A stretch of DNA of 64,000 nt. Source: Phoronis australis (lineage: Eukaryota; Phoronida; Phoronidae). The position numbers and the translations under genes are program-made. The stretch is from assembly GCA_002633005.1 (NCBI GenBank), contig NMRA01000089.1:731895-795894 (forward strand), in the 5' to 3' direction. How positions within the stretch are numbered: position 1 is the stretch's first letter; every line of letters begins with the position of its first letter. This document shows, piece by piece, positions 1-12,300 of this stretch. Under the pieces are notes generated by a model that made no database searches, had not been told where the DNA came from, and was given only the letters and a program-made list of their open reading frames with translations.

Positions 1-69
1 ACATTTATAATGTTTATACCAGTGTAACGAACGAAAATAACGCACAAGAATACAAATTTCGCTGGCCAG

Positions 70-289
70 GTAATTCCAAGCGTGCTTATATAATGAGTTC
101 AGATCCATGCCTGAACCTTGTTATGGAGACCAACTCCCCATGTGCTACTGAGGTTACTATCTGTGACAAGCCCTCACGAGTCATGGCTCAGGAGAAGCAT
201 ATGTTCCATCTGCTTCATCCAACAGTACTCATGGTCAGAGTTCCTAGTTCTAAGCGCCATCTTGAGGTTTGGGGACAAATCTGCTGTTT
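70..289 (+). CDS. Candidate internal exon of an unidentified gene extending beyond the left edge
   Basis: An open frame lies between a plausible acceptor (GGCCAG, cut after base 69) and a strong donor (GTGAGT from base 290). It would enter with two bases completing a codon and leave in phase 2. It encodes about 72 residues including a cysteine-containing stretch (NLVMETNSPCATEVTICDKP) and ends near VWGQICC. No family is recognised and no partner exon was found within the next 2.5 kb. It could also be a chance open frame; the case rests only on splice sites and frame. Confidence 0.3.
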
Positions 290-1017
290 GTGAGTAATCC
301 CGTAAATTAACGATCCTAATTTCGTGGATATTGCGTTACTCCCTATTTTAATAGTTAGTTCATGGAGAAAATAGTTTATTGTGGTTTTCGTAACTCCCGC
401 AGTGTTAAAATAGTGGTTGTTTAATTCCAGGAGAAGACTATGCACGACCGGTTAGACCATAGACATCTTAATACTATAGTGTTATGTCTATGGGTTAGAC
501 AATTACTATTTGAAATAATTTTCTGATGACAATTTTTGACATAACCATCAATGGAAACATGGAGTGCATTGTATTACATGTATGTACCACCTTGTGTTTT
601 GTTTTCGTGTTCTCTGCAGTTGTTAGGCAGTTCTGAAGAGCTATTTTCTGATTTTCTCACATTTCAACTTAATTATCTTATTTTTCGGTGACGATGATGG
701 ACTGTTAAATCCAGCAAAACGTTGCATGGTTTTTGGTTCCTAGCATTCGTGTGGTAAAGGTCCTGCAGTGTGTGATTACCTTTGTGCAGGCGTTTCCACG
801 AGTAGGATTCTTATTTTCCTAGCACCGTATGGTGAATTTTGAATTCCCGTTTTGTGTTGTAGTACCGGTAATAACGTACACTAGATGATTGTTGACTATC
901 GTGTTGATTGCAAAACGCTTATGAATAAACGTGTATCATAACCACTGCGTAATTTTTGTATTTGTATTGCGTGCATGGAAACACATTTATACATCGTAGG
1001 CCTATTTTATGGTATTG
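290..1017. other. Non-coding stretch, nothing recognised
   Basis: AT-rich sequence with only short chance reading frames. No RNA gene or repeat was recognised. Confidence 0.5.
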
Positions 1018-1124
1018 CATACATGCATGCATACTTACATACACACACGCATGCATACATACAGGCAAACAGACAGAAAGACGGACAGGCAGGCATACGT
1101 ACGTACATTCATACATACTGAAGT
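1018..1124. repeat. CATA/CAGG-type tetranucleotide microsatellite
   Basis: Degenerate four-base repeats (CATACATG, CATACATA, CAGACAGA, CAGGCAGG) fill the stretch. Cysteine- and histidine-rich open frames across it on both strands are products of the repeat and not genes. Confidence 0.85.
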
Positions 1125-1726
1125 CACTCCGGACAAAGCAATGAAAAACGAATAAGAAAGTTGGTGCAGAAATGTACATTTAAATTACATGAAAATACTA
1201 ATCAGTAAAATATGATTATCAAAATAATTGATGGTTACGACACAGGCATCCAGTTTATGACCTTGTAACAACACATGCCGATACCTTCGTGTAGGTGTTT
1301 TACCAATGGTGTCAGTGACGTCTTTTACCCATGCTTGTAGTTTATTAACATGGCCATGTCAAGTCCCTGGGATTATTTTGAATACAATATATATTCCATC
1401 ATTTACCTTGTGAACATATGTACATTACGATGTACTCTAAATACTAAATTTATTAATAGTAGTTCTGCATGGTCATCTCGTCTTGGAAAATAAGTAAACA
1501 CGCACAACCCAGGGTTCAATTTCGCTTTTCTACCCACATCGTTTGAAAGCTGTGTATTTATATAGTATTTTATCAAGTTTAGACAGTCTGCTACACCGTT
1601 CAGTTCATTTGTTGTTCTACACACTCAAACAGTGGCTCAAGTGTAGAAAAGTGGGTGATGCGTTGCCATGTTGTCACTGACACTTTCCTAAAAGTGGCTT
1701 AGAACGTGACAAGCAGACTACCGGTA

Positions 1727-2118
1727 AATAGGGTCATCCCGGATTACACAGCGACACTTTAATCTCGCTGTGGTATTTACCCATGACGTCGTAAACATCC
1801 GTCTGGCACATTTCCTGTCTCGTTTTCATGCCACTGGAGTTTCACATGCTATTCACTATCTGATTTTTTAACAAGTTTTTATCGATTGCATTGCTCTATT
1901 CGTCCTTCAAGTGTCAACGAAGTGCTGCTGCTGTGCAGTGGGCTGCAACTCCGACGTGAGACAGTTTTATAAACTGGACAATTACCCGTGGATGCGTGAT
2001 CTGAAATTTTTCGCCTTGTGAGAAACAAAAATGTGCCTGATTTCCAAACCGAGGTCACGCGCTTTACCTCCGGGCTAAAGAAGAGTTCTATTGCCGTGTA
2101 ATCCGGGACAACCCTATT
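1727..2118. mobile_element. Short DNA-transposon-like element with ~27-bp terminal inverted repeats
   Basis: The left end (1727-1753, containing CCCGGATTACACAGCG) is matched in reverse complement by the right end (2091-2118, containing CGTGTAATCCGGGACAACCC). The span is 392 bp. Inside, near 1917-2010 on the + strand, is a short open stretch beginning CCCCAVGCNSDVRQFYKL, which resembles the start of a THAP zinc finger (early Cys pair, then F-x-x-L). THAP domains form the N-terminus of P-element-type transposases, so this may be an internally deleted P-like element. No clear target-site duplication flanks it. The inverted repeats are seen directly; the family assignment is inference. Confidence 0.5.
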
Positions 2119-2755
2119 GCAATATTCAATGTGTCAATCTGTCAAGTTGTTCACCAGTTTTTTTACCTTCCTCCAACAACAACAAACGAATCAAATAGTC
2201 TGCCATTTTGTGATCTCAGTTTCTGACCTGATGACGTCATGTATTTACCCGAATGCCAGCCTATCAGCCAACTGAATGTTTCAATTCTTGAGTTCAAAAA
2301 ATGCAAATGGCGGCGGAGTGACACGTGAATAAGTTCTTTAGAAGGGCTAGATTTCTTGCAATTATATTCGCCGGTATTATTTATTAAGATAAATGTGTTC
2401 ACGCGATCTCAATTTCGACGTGTGCAGGGAAATATTTGATGTGCAATTCGAGTGCGCTATGCGTGACTTAATTCTACAGCACGGACATCCAACCCTGTTT
2501 AATTGTTGGTTTATCGACTACAGACAGACTGACAAAGTTATAGCGGTATGTCTCCTTTCAAAAGTTATAAAAATTTATATTCACGTGTCTTGATTGCTTT
2601 TTTGCGTGATTCCATATCATCTAAGTCGCCAACTCGTGTATAACGCTGTCACGTCACACCTTTTTAGTTTCTGAAGTCGGAAGGTGAAGTTAGTCATCGG
2701 GCCATCACTTCCACTAAAATCTGCTGAAGGAGGTTTTTAATAAATTGGAGCCACA

Positions 2756-3430
2756 ATGGCCGTTTCGCCTTCCGGCCTCAAGGACGTAACCCTTACTCGA
2801 ATGGACACAGGGTTAGGATTCAACATACGCGGTGGAAAGGATCACCCTTTTCACAAATTCGACAACGGGATATTTGTAACAAAAATTCACCCTAATGGTG
2901 CAGCATATGCCGACGAAAGGCTCAAAGAAGGTGATAAAATTGTTGAGGTCAATGGTAAATCCTTGTTGGAGTTAACGCATTATGAAGCCGTAGATATTAT
3001 TAAATCGGCGGGTCTGCTAGTGAAAATGAAAGTTCTTCCAAAGGAGAGAGTCCAATCAAAGGCTCCGCTTACACAGGCCCCTGCACAGACTATCAAACAA
3101 GCAACAGTTCAAGAAATGAAGACGCTACCTGGAAAACAACAGGCGACTAAAAGAGTAGCGGACAGGACACCCGGGTTTTCAACAACGGAGAGTCGTCCGG
3201 GGAGTGTGCCTGCGAATAGACGACCACGAAGTAGGTCGAGCAGCAGATCACGTAGCAGGCCCAACAGTAGGGTTTCATCTGCAACCCCCGAACCTAAACT
3301 CTGTCGCGAGAAGTCGATCGTCCAAGAAGCGGAGAGCGGGGTGGGGCTTCTTTTACCAGGACTTCTGGGCTTGGTCGCTGCTGGTCTTCTTGGGGCACTT
3401 GTTATCAGAAAGTACGCGACAACAGTTTGA
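2756..3430 (+). CDS. SYNJ2BP: Tail-anchored PDZ protein, synaptojanin-2-binding protein (OMP25)-like
   Basis: A 224-residue protein encoded without introns. Residues 8-95 form one PDZ domain: carboxylate-binding loop GLGFNI (19-24), [12 protein letters not shown] (39-50), [13 protein letters not shown] (55-67), and helix 2 starting at His75, which marks class I ligand preference. The linker 96-190 is basic and Ser/Arg-rich around 153-173. Residues 197-217 form one hydrophobic segment followed by RKY and a four-residue tail. A PDZ domain plus a short basic-flanked C-terminal anchor is the layout of SYNJ2BP/OMP25, which faces the cytosol from the mitochondrial outer membrane and recruits ligands such as synaptojanin 2. 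The vertebrate protein is about 145 residues, so this linker is longer. The start follows GCCACAATGG, a good Kozak context. The missing introns may mean a retrocopy, but the frame is intact. Orthology is likely but not proven. Confidence 0.85.
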   Translation: MAVSPSGLKDVTLTRMDTGLGFNIRGGKDHPFHKFDNGIFVTKIHPNGAAYADERLKEGDKIVEVNGKSLLELTHYEAVDIIKSAGLLVKMKVLPKERVQSKAPLTQAPAQTIKQATVQEMKTLPGKQQATKRVADRTPGFSTTESRPGSVPANRRPRSRSSSRSRSRPNSRVSSATPEPKLCREKSIVQEAESGVGLLLPGLLGLVAAGLLGALVIRKYATTV

Positions 3431-3612
3431 AAGAATTTAGACACAGAAAACGAGAGAAGGAAAAAGATCAATGATTTTAAGTTAAGAATAATAATCGAGA
3501 AAATTGAGAACATAAACGTAGCTGATCATGGTTCTAATTTTCCTCTTCATTTATTAGCTTTACAAAGCTGTATAAATGTACAGTTTTGTATGTATCCGTT
3601 ATATCTGTTTGA

Positions 3613-3618
3613 AATAAA
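3613..3618 (+). terminator. Polyadenylation signal AATAAA for the PDZ gene
   Basis: Canonical hexamer about 180 bases after the stop codon at 3428-3430, giving a short 3' UTR. Confidence 0.6.
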
Positions 3619-6374
3619 TCCTGGTATAAAATAATGCCATTAAAACTGTAGTTCCCCTTGATTAAATTATTTTTCATTGTCATTGCTCGAAATTGCCTTT
3701 ATTACGTTATTCTGCAGCTAAATTTTTGGAACGATCATGTACATCGCTAAAAATTAGAACGCCATATTGGCCAATTTTTTGCTGAACGGTTTACCAGCAC
3801 TTCGAAACAAAATACCAGAATTTGTCATTTACTTTGTTGAAATTTTGAGCGTTGTCGCGGTCTTCCAAGACGTGTAGTCACTTACGAACTCGTAATTGGA
3901 TCAAGAAGGCGGACGACTGTAGTCCTTTAGGACGGCTTACGTCAGTCTGTAGTAGAGAACCTACAAACGCTGTCGAGAGCTGTTAAAGTTTGTTGCATCT
4001 TTCAAACGTTCCATGAATTGCTTCTGCTTTGGTCGTGTTTACTTTTTATCAAGGAAATGTTTTGGACAATAAAAAAGTCATACCACTTTTCATTCCAATA
4101 AATCTCTTTCAGCAATGACCAACTCATCTCATGACGAAGTTTTCCAAGGGTTTCACACTGAAGGCCTTTTTTATAGATATAGAAATTGAAGCGAAAAGTC
4201 GAGTTAATATTAAAGTAAGCAAAATTGTGCACAACCACGAGAATTGCACATAGATATGTTGTAATTTTAAACATCTTCAATATTTTCATATTTTATCTCA
4301 GTCAAATGTTGTTGAGAACCGACTCGTCGAAGTATTTTGTGCTACGCCGTAAATCCGGTGTCAATAGTCGCAAATGTTAAAAAATTGCCCACTTAAAGGA
4401 TTATTTGTTTATTGAATGGGTGCCAAAATTCCAAATTTACGTCATAGTTTACACTTAAATGGACTTCCAGGTTGTCAGCCGATGCCGTGGAGATCAATAG
4501 TAGTGATAATTTGCCATTTGATGTCAGTGTATCATGCTTGAAAGACGTGATTTTTCTTTGTATCGAGGATAACTATCAGTCTGAACCGGACGTCGGGAAA
4601 AAGTGGCTGAATGCGAATTACCCGTATTTACAGAGATCATTTAAATGCGTTCCAAAATCGAGCGTACGTAGGAGCTGTCAGAAATAAAAACGAATGTGTG
4701 GCAATCGTGAATATTTTGGAAATGGCATAATTGCAACATTTGCAAATTTCGCAGATAACGTATTTTGAAAAAAAATATTGATTTTAACCGCTCCCATTGT
4801 CCCGCATTCTGCCTTAAGAAATATTCACAGTGGTGAACGAAACCTTGGACTTTTTTCAGTCACTCGATTCGGCCAGGTAAACCCTGCAGTATAAGGCCTG
4901 TATACGAGTGGCCAGGATTAACTTACTTATCGGGCCGCCGGAAGTATGGGTGACGATTGTGCCCGGGAGCGGGGAGGGACGACACACTGCGCATGTTCTG
5001 AATCACATGTAGACGTCACTAGCTTCAATAAAAAGGACGAGTGTGGTGTAAACTAATTGAAAAATTCCTCCATTTCAAAGCGGTATTCTACACGTGACAT
5101 GGACCTCGCGCTTAACTAAAACCGGCAACTTGATGACTAATCGGCTCGTATTCGCAATACTTGAAATAGACATCGTCTAGAGTTCGTTAGTCCTTTAAGT
5201 AAATCCCAGCCCTAAAAACAAAGACCCGTTTTTGTGGAATTATTCCTATTATCTCTTAAGTAAAAGATTAAGGGCAGTAGGAAAATTTCAAATGTACCAG
5301 TAGCGCTCTCTACCAAAAGATACTTTACATAGTCACCAAACAGTTCAAGTACGTTTGGAGTTCTTGGTTTACCCTTTGAGAAATTACAAATATGAGGTGC
5401 TAATGCAGACTGTTTCAGAACAGTGTCGTGTTGGTTCTGGTTCTGTGCTACTGTTAATAGTGGTGTGTATAGAAACAAAAACAAATCAACTAGTTTTGCA
5501 TTTTCAATAAGTTACACGTGACATGACGTTTTGCATTCCTATTTCAGCGTCAGTGAGAGAATACATGACATTGTAGAGATGACAAATTTCCTTCCGACAT
5601 CGCAATCCAATAGCATGTGAGACAAATAGCGTTATAACGTAAAATTCCAATCATTCTTAATCTGTCGGGAAAAGTCAAAACGGCAAATTTCCCATAATGC
5701 ATTGTCTAAGCCTGCATACCAAAAAATACTTATTTATTATCTAGGCTTAATAGAATAATTCACATCATCCTCAATTTGTCAAGAAATGATTTCGTTATTG
5801 AGCGACAAGCATCCCTTCTCGTGTAAGTTACATACTACATTATTGCAGTCAAAGGCAAATTTTAACACTTGTACACACAAAACGATCTCCAACAAATCCC
5901 GCTTTCACACAAAGAACAAAAGTTTTCAAAGCGTCCTCTGTCTTTTAAAACAAGCCAAGAGCAGTCCAAAGGAAAACGGAGCTTTCCATCCTGGCAACTA
6001 TTAATCAGAGGGCACCCACATGGCAGTTGAAAATCCTAGCTGCCACGGCCAGTATACGCAAGGCGATATGGACCTGCGGGGTCTGCAAGACAGGGAGAGA
6101 ATAGTTTGGGAACTCACTGGGAAATACTGGCTACAGTAACAGAATGTAAATGGGAATCGTAATAGTTTGTATATGGAACAAAACAAAACAATAAAAGCAA
6201 ATTTAACAAGAAAAATATTAACAGTGACGCATGACCAGATAAAAACTGAGCTTAAGTAAACAACACACAAGTAACTGAGATCGAGATGGAAATACAGTGT
6301 ATGACTGCACATTCACATGTCAATCGCACAAAGCAAAAACGATTTCATCGTGTGCAAGGAAGCTCGTGTTTGCA
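3619..6374. other. Intergenic stretch between the PDZ gene and the first dehydrogenase
   Basis: No coding exon, RNA gene or clear repeat was recognised. Its right part should contain the 3' UTR of the minus-strand dehydrogenase; a possible minus-strand AATAAA (TTTATT on +) lies at 5733-5738. Confidence 0.5.
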
Positions 6375-9300
6375 TCATTGGTTGTTTCCATCGGTTAACC
6401 CTGTTAGCCTTAAGCTGATGTTCCAAAGTCGCTCGGCGTCTTCCTCACAACAAGCTTCTCTGCTGACCTTTGCTATCCGACAATCTCTAAAAGCAAGAGC
6501 AATGACAGTTGAGAATCTTCACTAACGCTAAGGCGACAGTTCATACAGGCACAACCAACTATTTTATTTTGATCAATAAACATAGCCTCACTGAAGCACA
6601 TGACAATCCTGTTTCAGTGAGAAACACGTTGTCTGTTTAACAATTGACTTTCACACAGATGACGTAGAACCAGCGATGGCTGGAATACATACGAGTTCTG
6701 TCAAAGCCTGGCCTGGTTTTCTCAGCAAGCAATAGACAAAGCACATCTTAGAACATATGTACGGATGGTAAAGGCTGTGTTTTATGCGCGCTCTTTCCGG
6801 TGTTATCACTTCACCAACTACTTCACTAAAACAACGAAGATTTCGTTTATTCAGTCTTGCACGGGTTTGAAGCACTATTCCAAATCCAAGAAATATCCGG
6901 GACAATGTTAGTAAACTGTAGAGGCCATTTTGTTGGTGCACCACCAAAAAATTAAAAAAATAAAGAGGTTATCGCAAAAAATTGTTGGTTATTTCTTCAG
7001 GCCAAGTTCATAAATTTCTTCCCAGCCCAGAGGTCAGTTCTTAACCCACTAAGATACAAGATATGACCAATCTTATATCGGTAAATAGCCTGAATTAAAA
7101 TTTATTTTTTAACAGAAAACACAGGTTTAATGTCCCTTTAAACTAGAAAAGCTCTTTATTTGAAAGAAGAATGACATCACTTTGAAAAAAAACAACATAT
7201 TTTTGAAAAGTTTTGACTTGATTTGTTTTGCTTTAAATTTCGTCTTTAAGTAAAATGAAACGGAAGGAGTACCCGTAATGTCAAAACTGATAACAAGCTA
7301 TTACAAACACACAGAGTTAATTTACATTTTTTACTGTCTCAAAAAATTCGAAGGAAAAGCTAAAACATTGACAAGTACTTACGAGAAGTATTCCCCGCTC
7401 TTATTGACCAAGTGAGGGCATACTGAACAATGAACTTGCGTTTGACAACCCTGCCAAGGCGTTTTACAAGAAAGGTAAAAAGCGATGTCAACTAATTTAG
7501 ACATCAACCATGTGCAACGTAGATGTCGATCTAGCGATGTTTTCACGATACCAGGATTCGCGGCATAAGTCTCCACTCCTGTACCTGCAAATATTGCAAA
7601 CTACTTTTAATCCAAGTGAAGCGATTCGGTGGTGCATGTGCACTCGGTGAAGGACTGTTGAGCAGACACTCGGGCGTTGCTACAGCAGAGAGTATAAGGG
7701 TTCTCATGTTTGTTACCAAAATACCCAAGCTGTTTCTAACACCGCCCGATTATGATCCAGGATTTGCCTCCGCCATTTGGAGCATGCCGAGAACATTTTG
7801 TATCACAAATTTCCTAGTATTATTGAACACTACGCTTAATAACTACTGAAGCCAGACTTTAAAAATACAGTCATCTAAATTCGACTGCTTGTCACTTTGA
7901 CATTTTCTTTTTACTAACGGTGCTGTCATCACCATATGTAGACGTTTTTAAATATATATTATTCCCATATTCTTATGAAGTTCAAAACTTGGACTTGTAC
8001 GGCACCTTGTTTGTTGATTTACAATTTTCCGATGGCATTAAACCCTCAGTACCTTGCAGTCTCTTAGAAAGGGCTTTTGTGAAGAGTATGTTGGCCAATT
8101 TACTCTGTGTGTAAGCTGCTAGTGGATTGTAACTCTTGTCATTGTTTAAGTCATCCCAGTTCATCGAGGCTCCTGTAAAAATCATGGTGAAATTATGTTT
8201 TCACTCATGTCTTCGCAATTTTTACTATTATGTGCGATTTTTTTAAATCAAATCACACCGGTCTCTGTTGCAAACAGTAAAAAATATACATAATTGTAAT
8301 AAGTGGCAAGAGACCACTTCAAATTGTCGCAAAATACAATTTCATCAATGTCTTCAAATATAGAGTGGACAAGCACATGTCAAGTCAGCTACAATTACCA
8401 GGAACCAAAATGAAGAGCATTACTAGGCGATTTCGGAAAATCAAGTCGAGTGGTTCATTTCTAAAACACTAAAAATATGCAAAATATAGCCAAGGACATG
8501 AGACCATCATTACAAATTTTAGCAAAAACATTCCTTCAAAGGCCACTTAATTTGACAATGTTATAAATGTCATGATCTTGGAAGATTATTTGTAGATGGT
8601 GTATAACTAGGTCTTTTAGAGCGGTGTAACTTTTAATGAGTTTCTAAACAGGCTAGTTTTCTTCCACTGCAGCTGTGTAAAGCAAATGGTTAGGAGAGAA
8701 CAGACGTCGGTAGCCGAAGTGTCTTCGAGTGGACGCTGTCACGGTCACGGCATGCACTATTGGTATATTTAAATCATGATTGGCTGTCCCACTCAGCAAC
8801 AACAGAAGCAAAGCTTGGTCTGTTACAGTATACGAGAACTCACGAGATTGTATAGTTACAAGCGACAAGACAGAAGGAAATAATTATATTGCTTCCACAA
8901 TATCTAAGAAGCGCCAACCTTTATGAACAAACGACGTAACATTGACAACCCTGCTACGGCCGGTCTTCTTCAATAGGTCTAGAAGCAGGTTTGTAAGTAA
9001 AAAGTGTCCCAAATGATTTACAGCAAAGTGCGTCTCGAATCCGTTTTCTGAAACTCCTTTAGGGCAAGCCATGACACCTGTAAATGTAAAGTTAATATTA
9101 GTAGGCACTTTCCATGTATGCATATCGAAGTTGATTTGTTTTCAAAATTTGTTCTACCCTATGTTATTACAGATATGTAGGTTTGAGCTCATTCAAACCT
9201 CTATGATCTCTGTGAATTCAAAACTTGTTTATTAGACTCCATCAAAAGGTCCTGAAAATAAACGTTAACTTCATTTAAATACCTGAGTAGTTTTCAGGAC

Positions 9301-12300
9301 TAACCATTGTATCATATGTCGCGCTCAAAGCTGTTTTTCTGCGACGTACGTATTAATGAGATTCCATCACAGTTCAGCTGTAGTTGATCGATGATAAAAC
9401 CCATTAAACGGCCTCAATCCCCAAAGTCAGTAAACATGAGCATGCAGTCAACAAAAATAAAGTGTAACAACTGGCAGTGAACAGGTGGTTCAAACCGGAA
9501 TTCCGTCAAAGATGAACATATGATTTAGACCACATACAATCTCAACTTTTCCTCACTCAAGTTAGAGGTGATTTACGAGACCTGAATGAACTGGTAGTTA
9601 ATCGTTATTGTTCGAAGGCATGCTCAACACATAAGATAACCCCCGTGACAAATCACTTGGGTTAATTCTAAGGCAATCACCAACTGCTACTTCTTTCCAA
9701 GCGTAAAAATCATCTCTGACATGAGTAAGGAACAAACCGATATGACCAAATTTCATTATTATAAGTGGTGTGGTCAGTCTCAAAATACACCTGCATTATT
9801 AAGGAGCACGTCCAATCTATCCTCCGTACTGTCAATCATCTTCACAAAGTCACGTATAGACTTGAATGACGCCAAGTCTAACTGATGAACAATTATGTTT
9901 TCATTTCCGCTATCGTTGCGCACGAAGGTTGCAGTCGCCTCAGCTTTGACAACGTCTCTACAAGCCAGAATAACCCGGGCACCTGAGGTTTAGAAAAACA
10001 ACAATGAATGCATACATAAGACTTCTCAACATTTAAACATTTGAAATGAGATTTTCATGGAACCTAGACTTATCGCGCGATTCGACCCTTCCTGCATACA
10101 TAATTCTCTCTAATTTCCTCTCGCAGACGCATAATCCCCCTCCTGGACCACTTTTCCCGTTCCGCAGACATACTTATTTGCTCGCGTATGGACCAACTCT
10201 GCTTCCGCACTTTATTCCATGTCAGTGGCGCCACTTGCCGCAGTCAGTCGAGGTACTGGATTATTTCCGTAGCAGATAATTATTTGAATATAGTAAAACC
10301 AAATTAAGATGGTCTTAAATCGCTATATACGGTGAATGTCATTCAGATTATCGAAAATTCCCTGAAAAAACATCCATGGATACGGGATCACGGGATACTA
10401 GGACAACTGGCATTACTGAGCACCAAGTGATACCACTTCCGCAGCATCCTGGCCAATGTCTGAACACAGTTGTCAAATGATTCTGTTTGTAACTTTAATA
10501 ATCAAAAACTGGCGAGAATGTGTTTACAAGTAGACATTTTTCACAACTGATTTGTGCGTAGAGGTTTTATATCAGGTCATGCGAAATGATGCGAGAGATG
10601 GGAACGACATCCGAGGATAACTTTCGGGGATAGGGTGGGTCCGTCTGAGAATAAAAAATATGTTTGCGAGACGCGAAAATTGGTCCAGGGATTATGCGTC
10701 CACGGGAGTGGAATGCAGCGCGTAAGAGAAGAATTTTGAGCGTGGGCAGGCTAGAGTCGCATTAATTTAATGTAAATCGTTAGGTTTGACGAGTCCCTTA
10801 AACAAAAAAACGAGTCCCTTTTTCATATTTTCGAAAAATAATATGGATCTCTGCCACAATCGACACACTGTTCAAGGTTCGTATGACATCATATCCTGCG
10901 TTTTCATATTATTTTACGATTGTTGCATTTCGACATGAGCATTTATTTTTGAATTTATTTCACTTTTCAGTATCAAGCACGTGCATTAGTGCCCCAATGC
11001 TGCCTAAACTATAGGCGTTCTCTCTCCAAAGATACTACGAGAGCCCCAACCCTCCATGTCCGTACGGTCTCCCGGGGAGATACGTCTATAGGTAAAGCAC
11101 GGGTTTTTATAATAAGTAAAACAAGCCCATAACCGTGGGTAATGTATGCCTTGGGTATTTTTCACGACTGCACCGGCGGGAAATAGTTTGGGGCCTTTGT
11201 GTATATGCAACGCCAAAGGGTTCTTAAACGAGTACCTATCTACGCGTGAAATGTGCTTAATCTACGCGTACACTTGCTTATTATAAGCGTACTTTAATTT
11301 CTTAAACGATCATCGTTCTGCTCTTAGTCAATTTGAGAGCACGGGCTATACATGAAAAGTACGCGTAGATTAGCACATTCCTACGCGCAGAAAGGTACTC
11401 GTTTAAGAACCCTTTGGCGTTTTATATGTATAGACACCTTTCATCGAGAATGTTACACCTAAATCCACTTAAGTTTTTCGCCACGAATTTTCCACTGTCC
11501 TAATACACATGTATCTCAAATAATCATCCTTTCTAAAAACAGCAACTTTTCTTTTGGACATATTTGCGTTTAACTTCCATCTACTCAGTTACAATAGTAT
11601 TCTAATTTATAAATCAATTTCTGAATTACAACAGCTGTTTCGGAAAATAAAGCCAGATCACCAGCAAACGACAACATTATTTAAGACAATTTCCCCTAAT
11701 ACCAAAACTAATGAGCTTGTATTTTAATCCTTCTTAACGCACATACAGGTTATAGAAGTCATCCACAAATGGGTTTTGAATCTTCCGAGGGTGCGTATTT
11801 GAATATCGTTTCGAGTTTAGAAATTTTGCAGCGGCCGGTACCCACACTCGTCAAAACGAAGTGTCCCCCCGGTACGGCCTCTTTTTTCAAGTCTATTGAA
11901 AGTCATCATCCGATACCTTATCTAGTTGCCCCTTGCTTGTAATCCCTTCCTGTTTGTAGCCTGTACTAGTTGGAGATAACGGTAAACATACCTCTGTGCG
12001 CTAGGTTCAGTGCACTTTCTCTACCCAGACCACTGTTGGCGCCAGTAATGAGAACAGTTTTTCCATCCAATTGTGTAGGACATCTGCATATTCCAGGGGA
12101 GTACAACTTTCTCAGAAACCAATAGCCACCTGGTAATTACAATAGAATAACAGTTGTAGGCTTATTGACACAGGGGTATCCTTGCGACNAGCAATAATTG
12201 ACCCCTCAAGTAAAAATTTAAAATTTCAATGGCAATAACTTAATTGTTTGTCCACAATTCCAGGGTGCAATGATTTAAGTTCGAAATCGTATCTAGTTAA

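Noticed and set aside
919-1179. Cysteine-rich minus-strand open frame resembling a small secreted peptide
   Set aside because: The Cys/Val/His pattern is the translation of a CATA/CAGG tetranucleotide repeat.
3109-3513. 134-codon minus-strand open frame
   Set aside because: Antisense shadow of the PDZ gene's Ser/Arg-rich linker and tail anchor.
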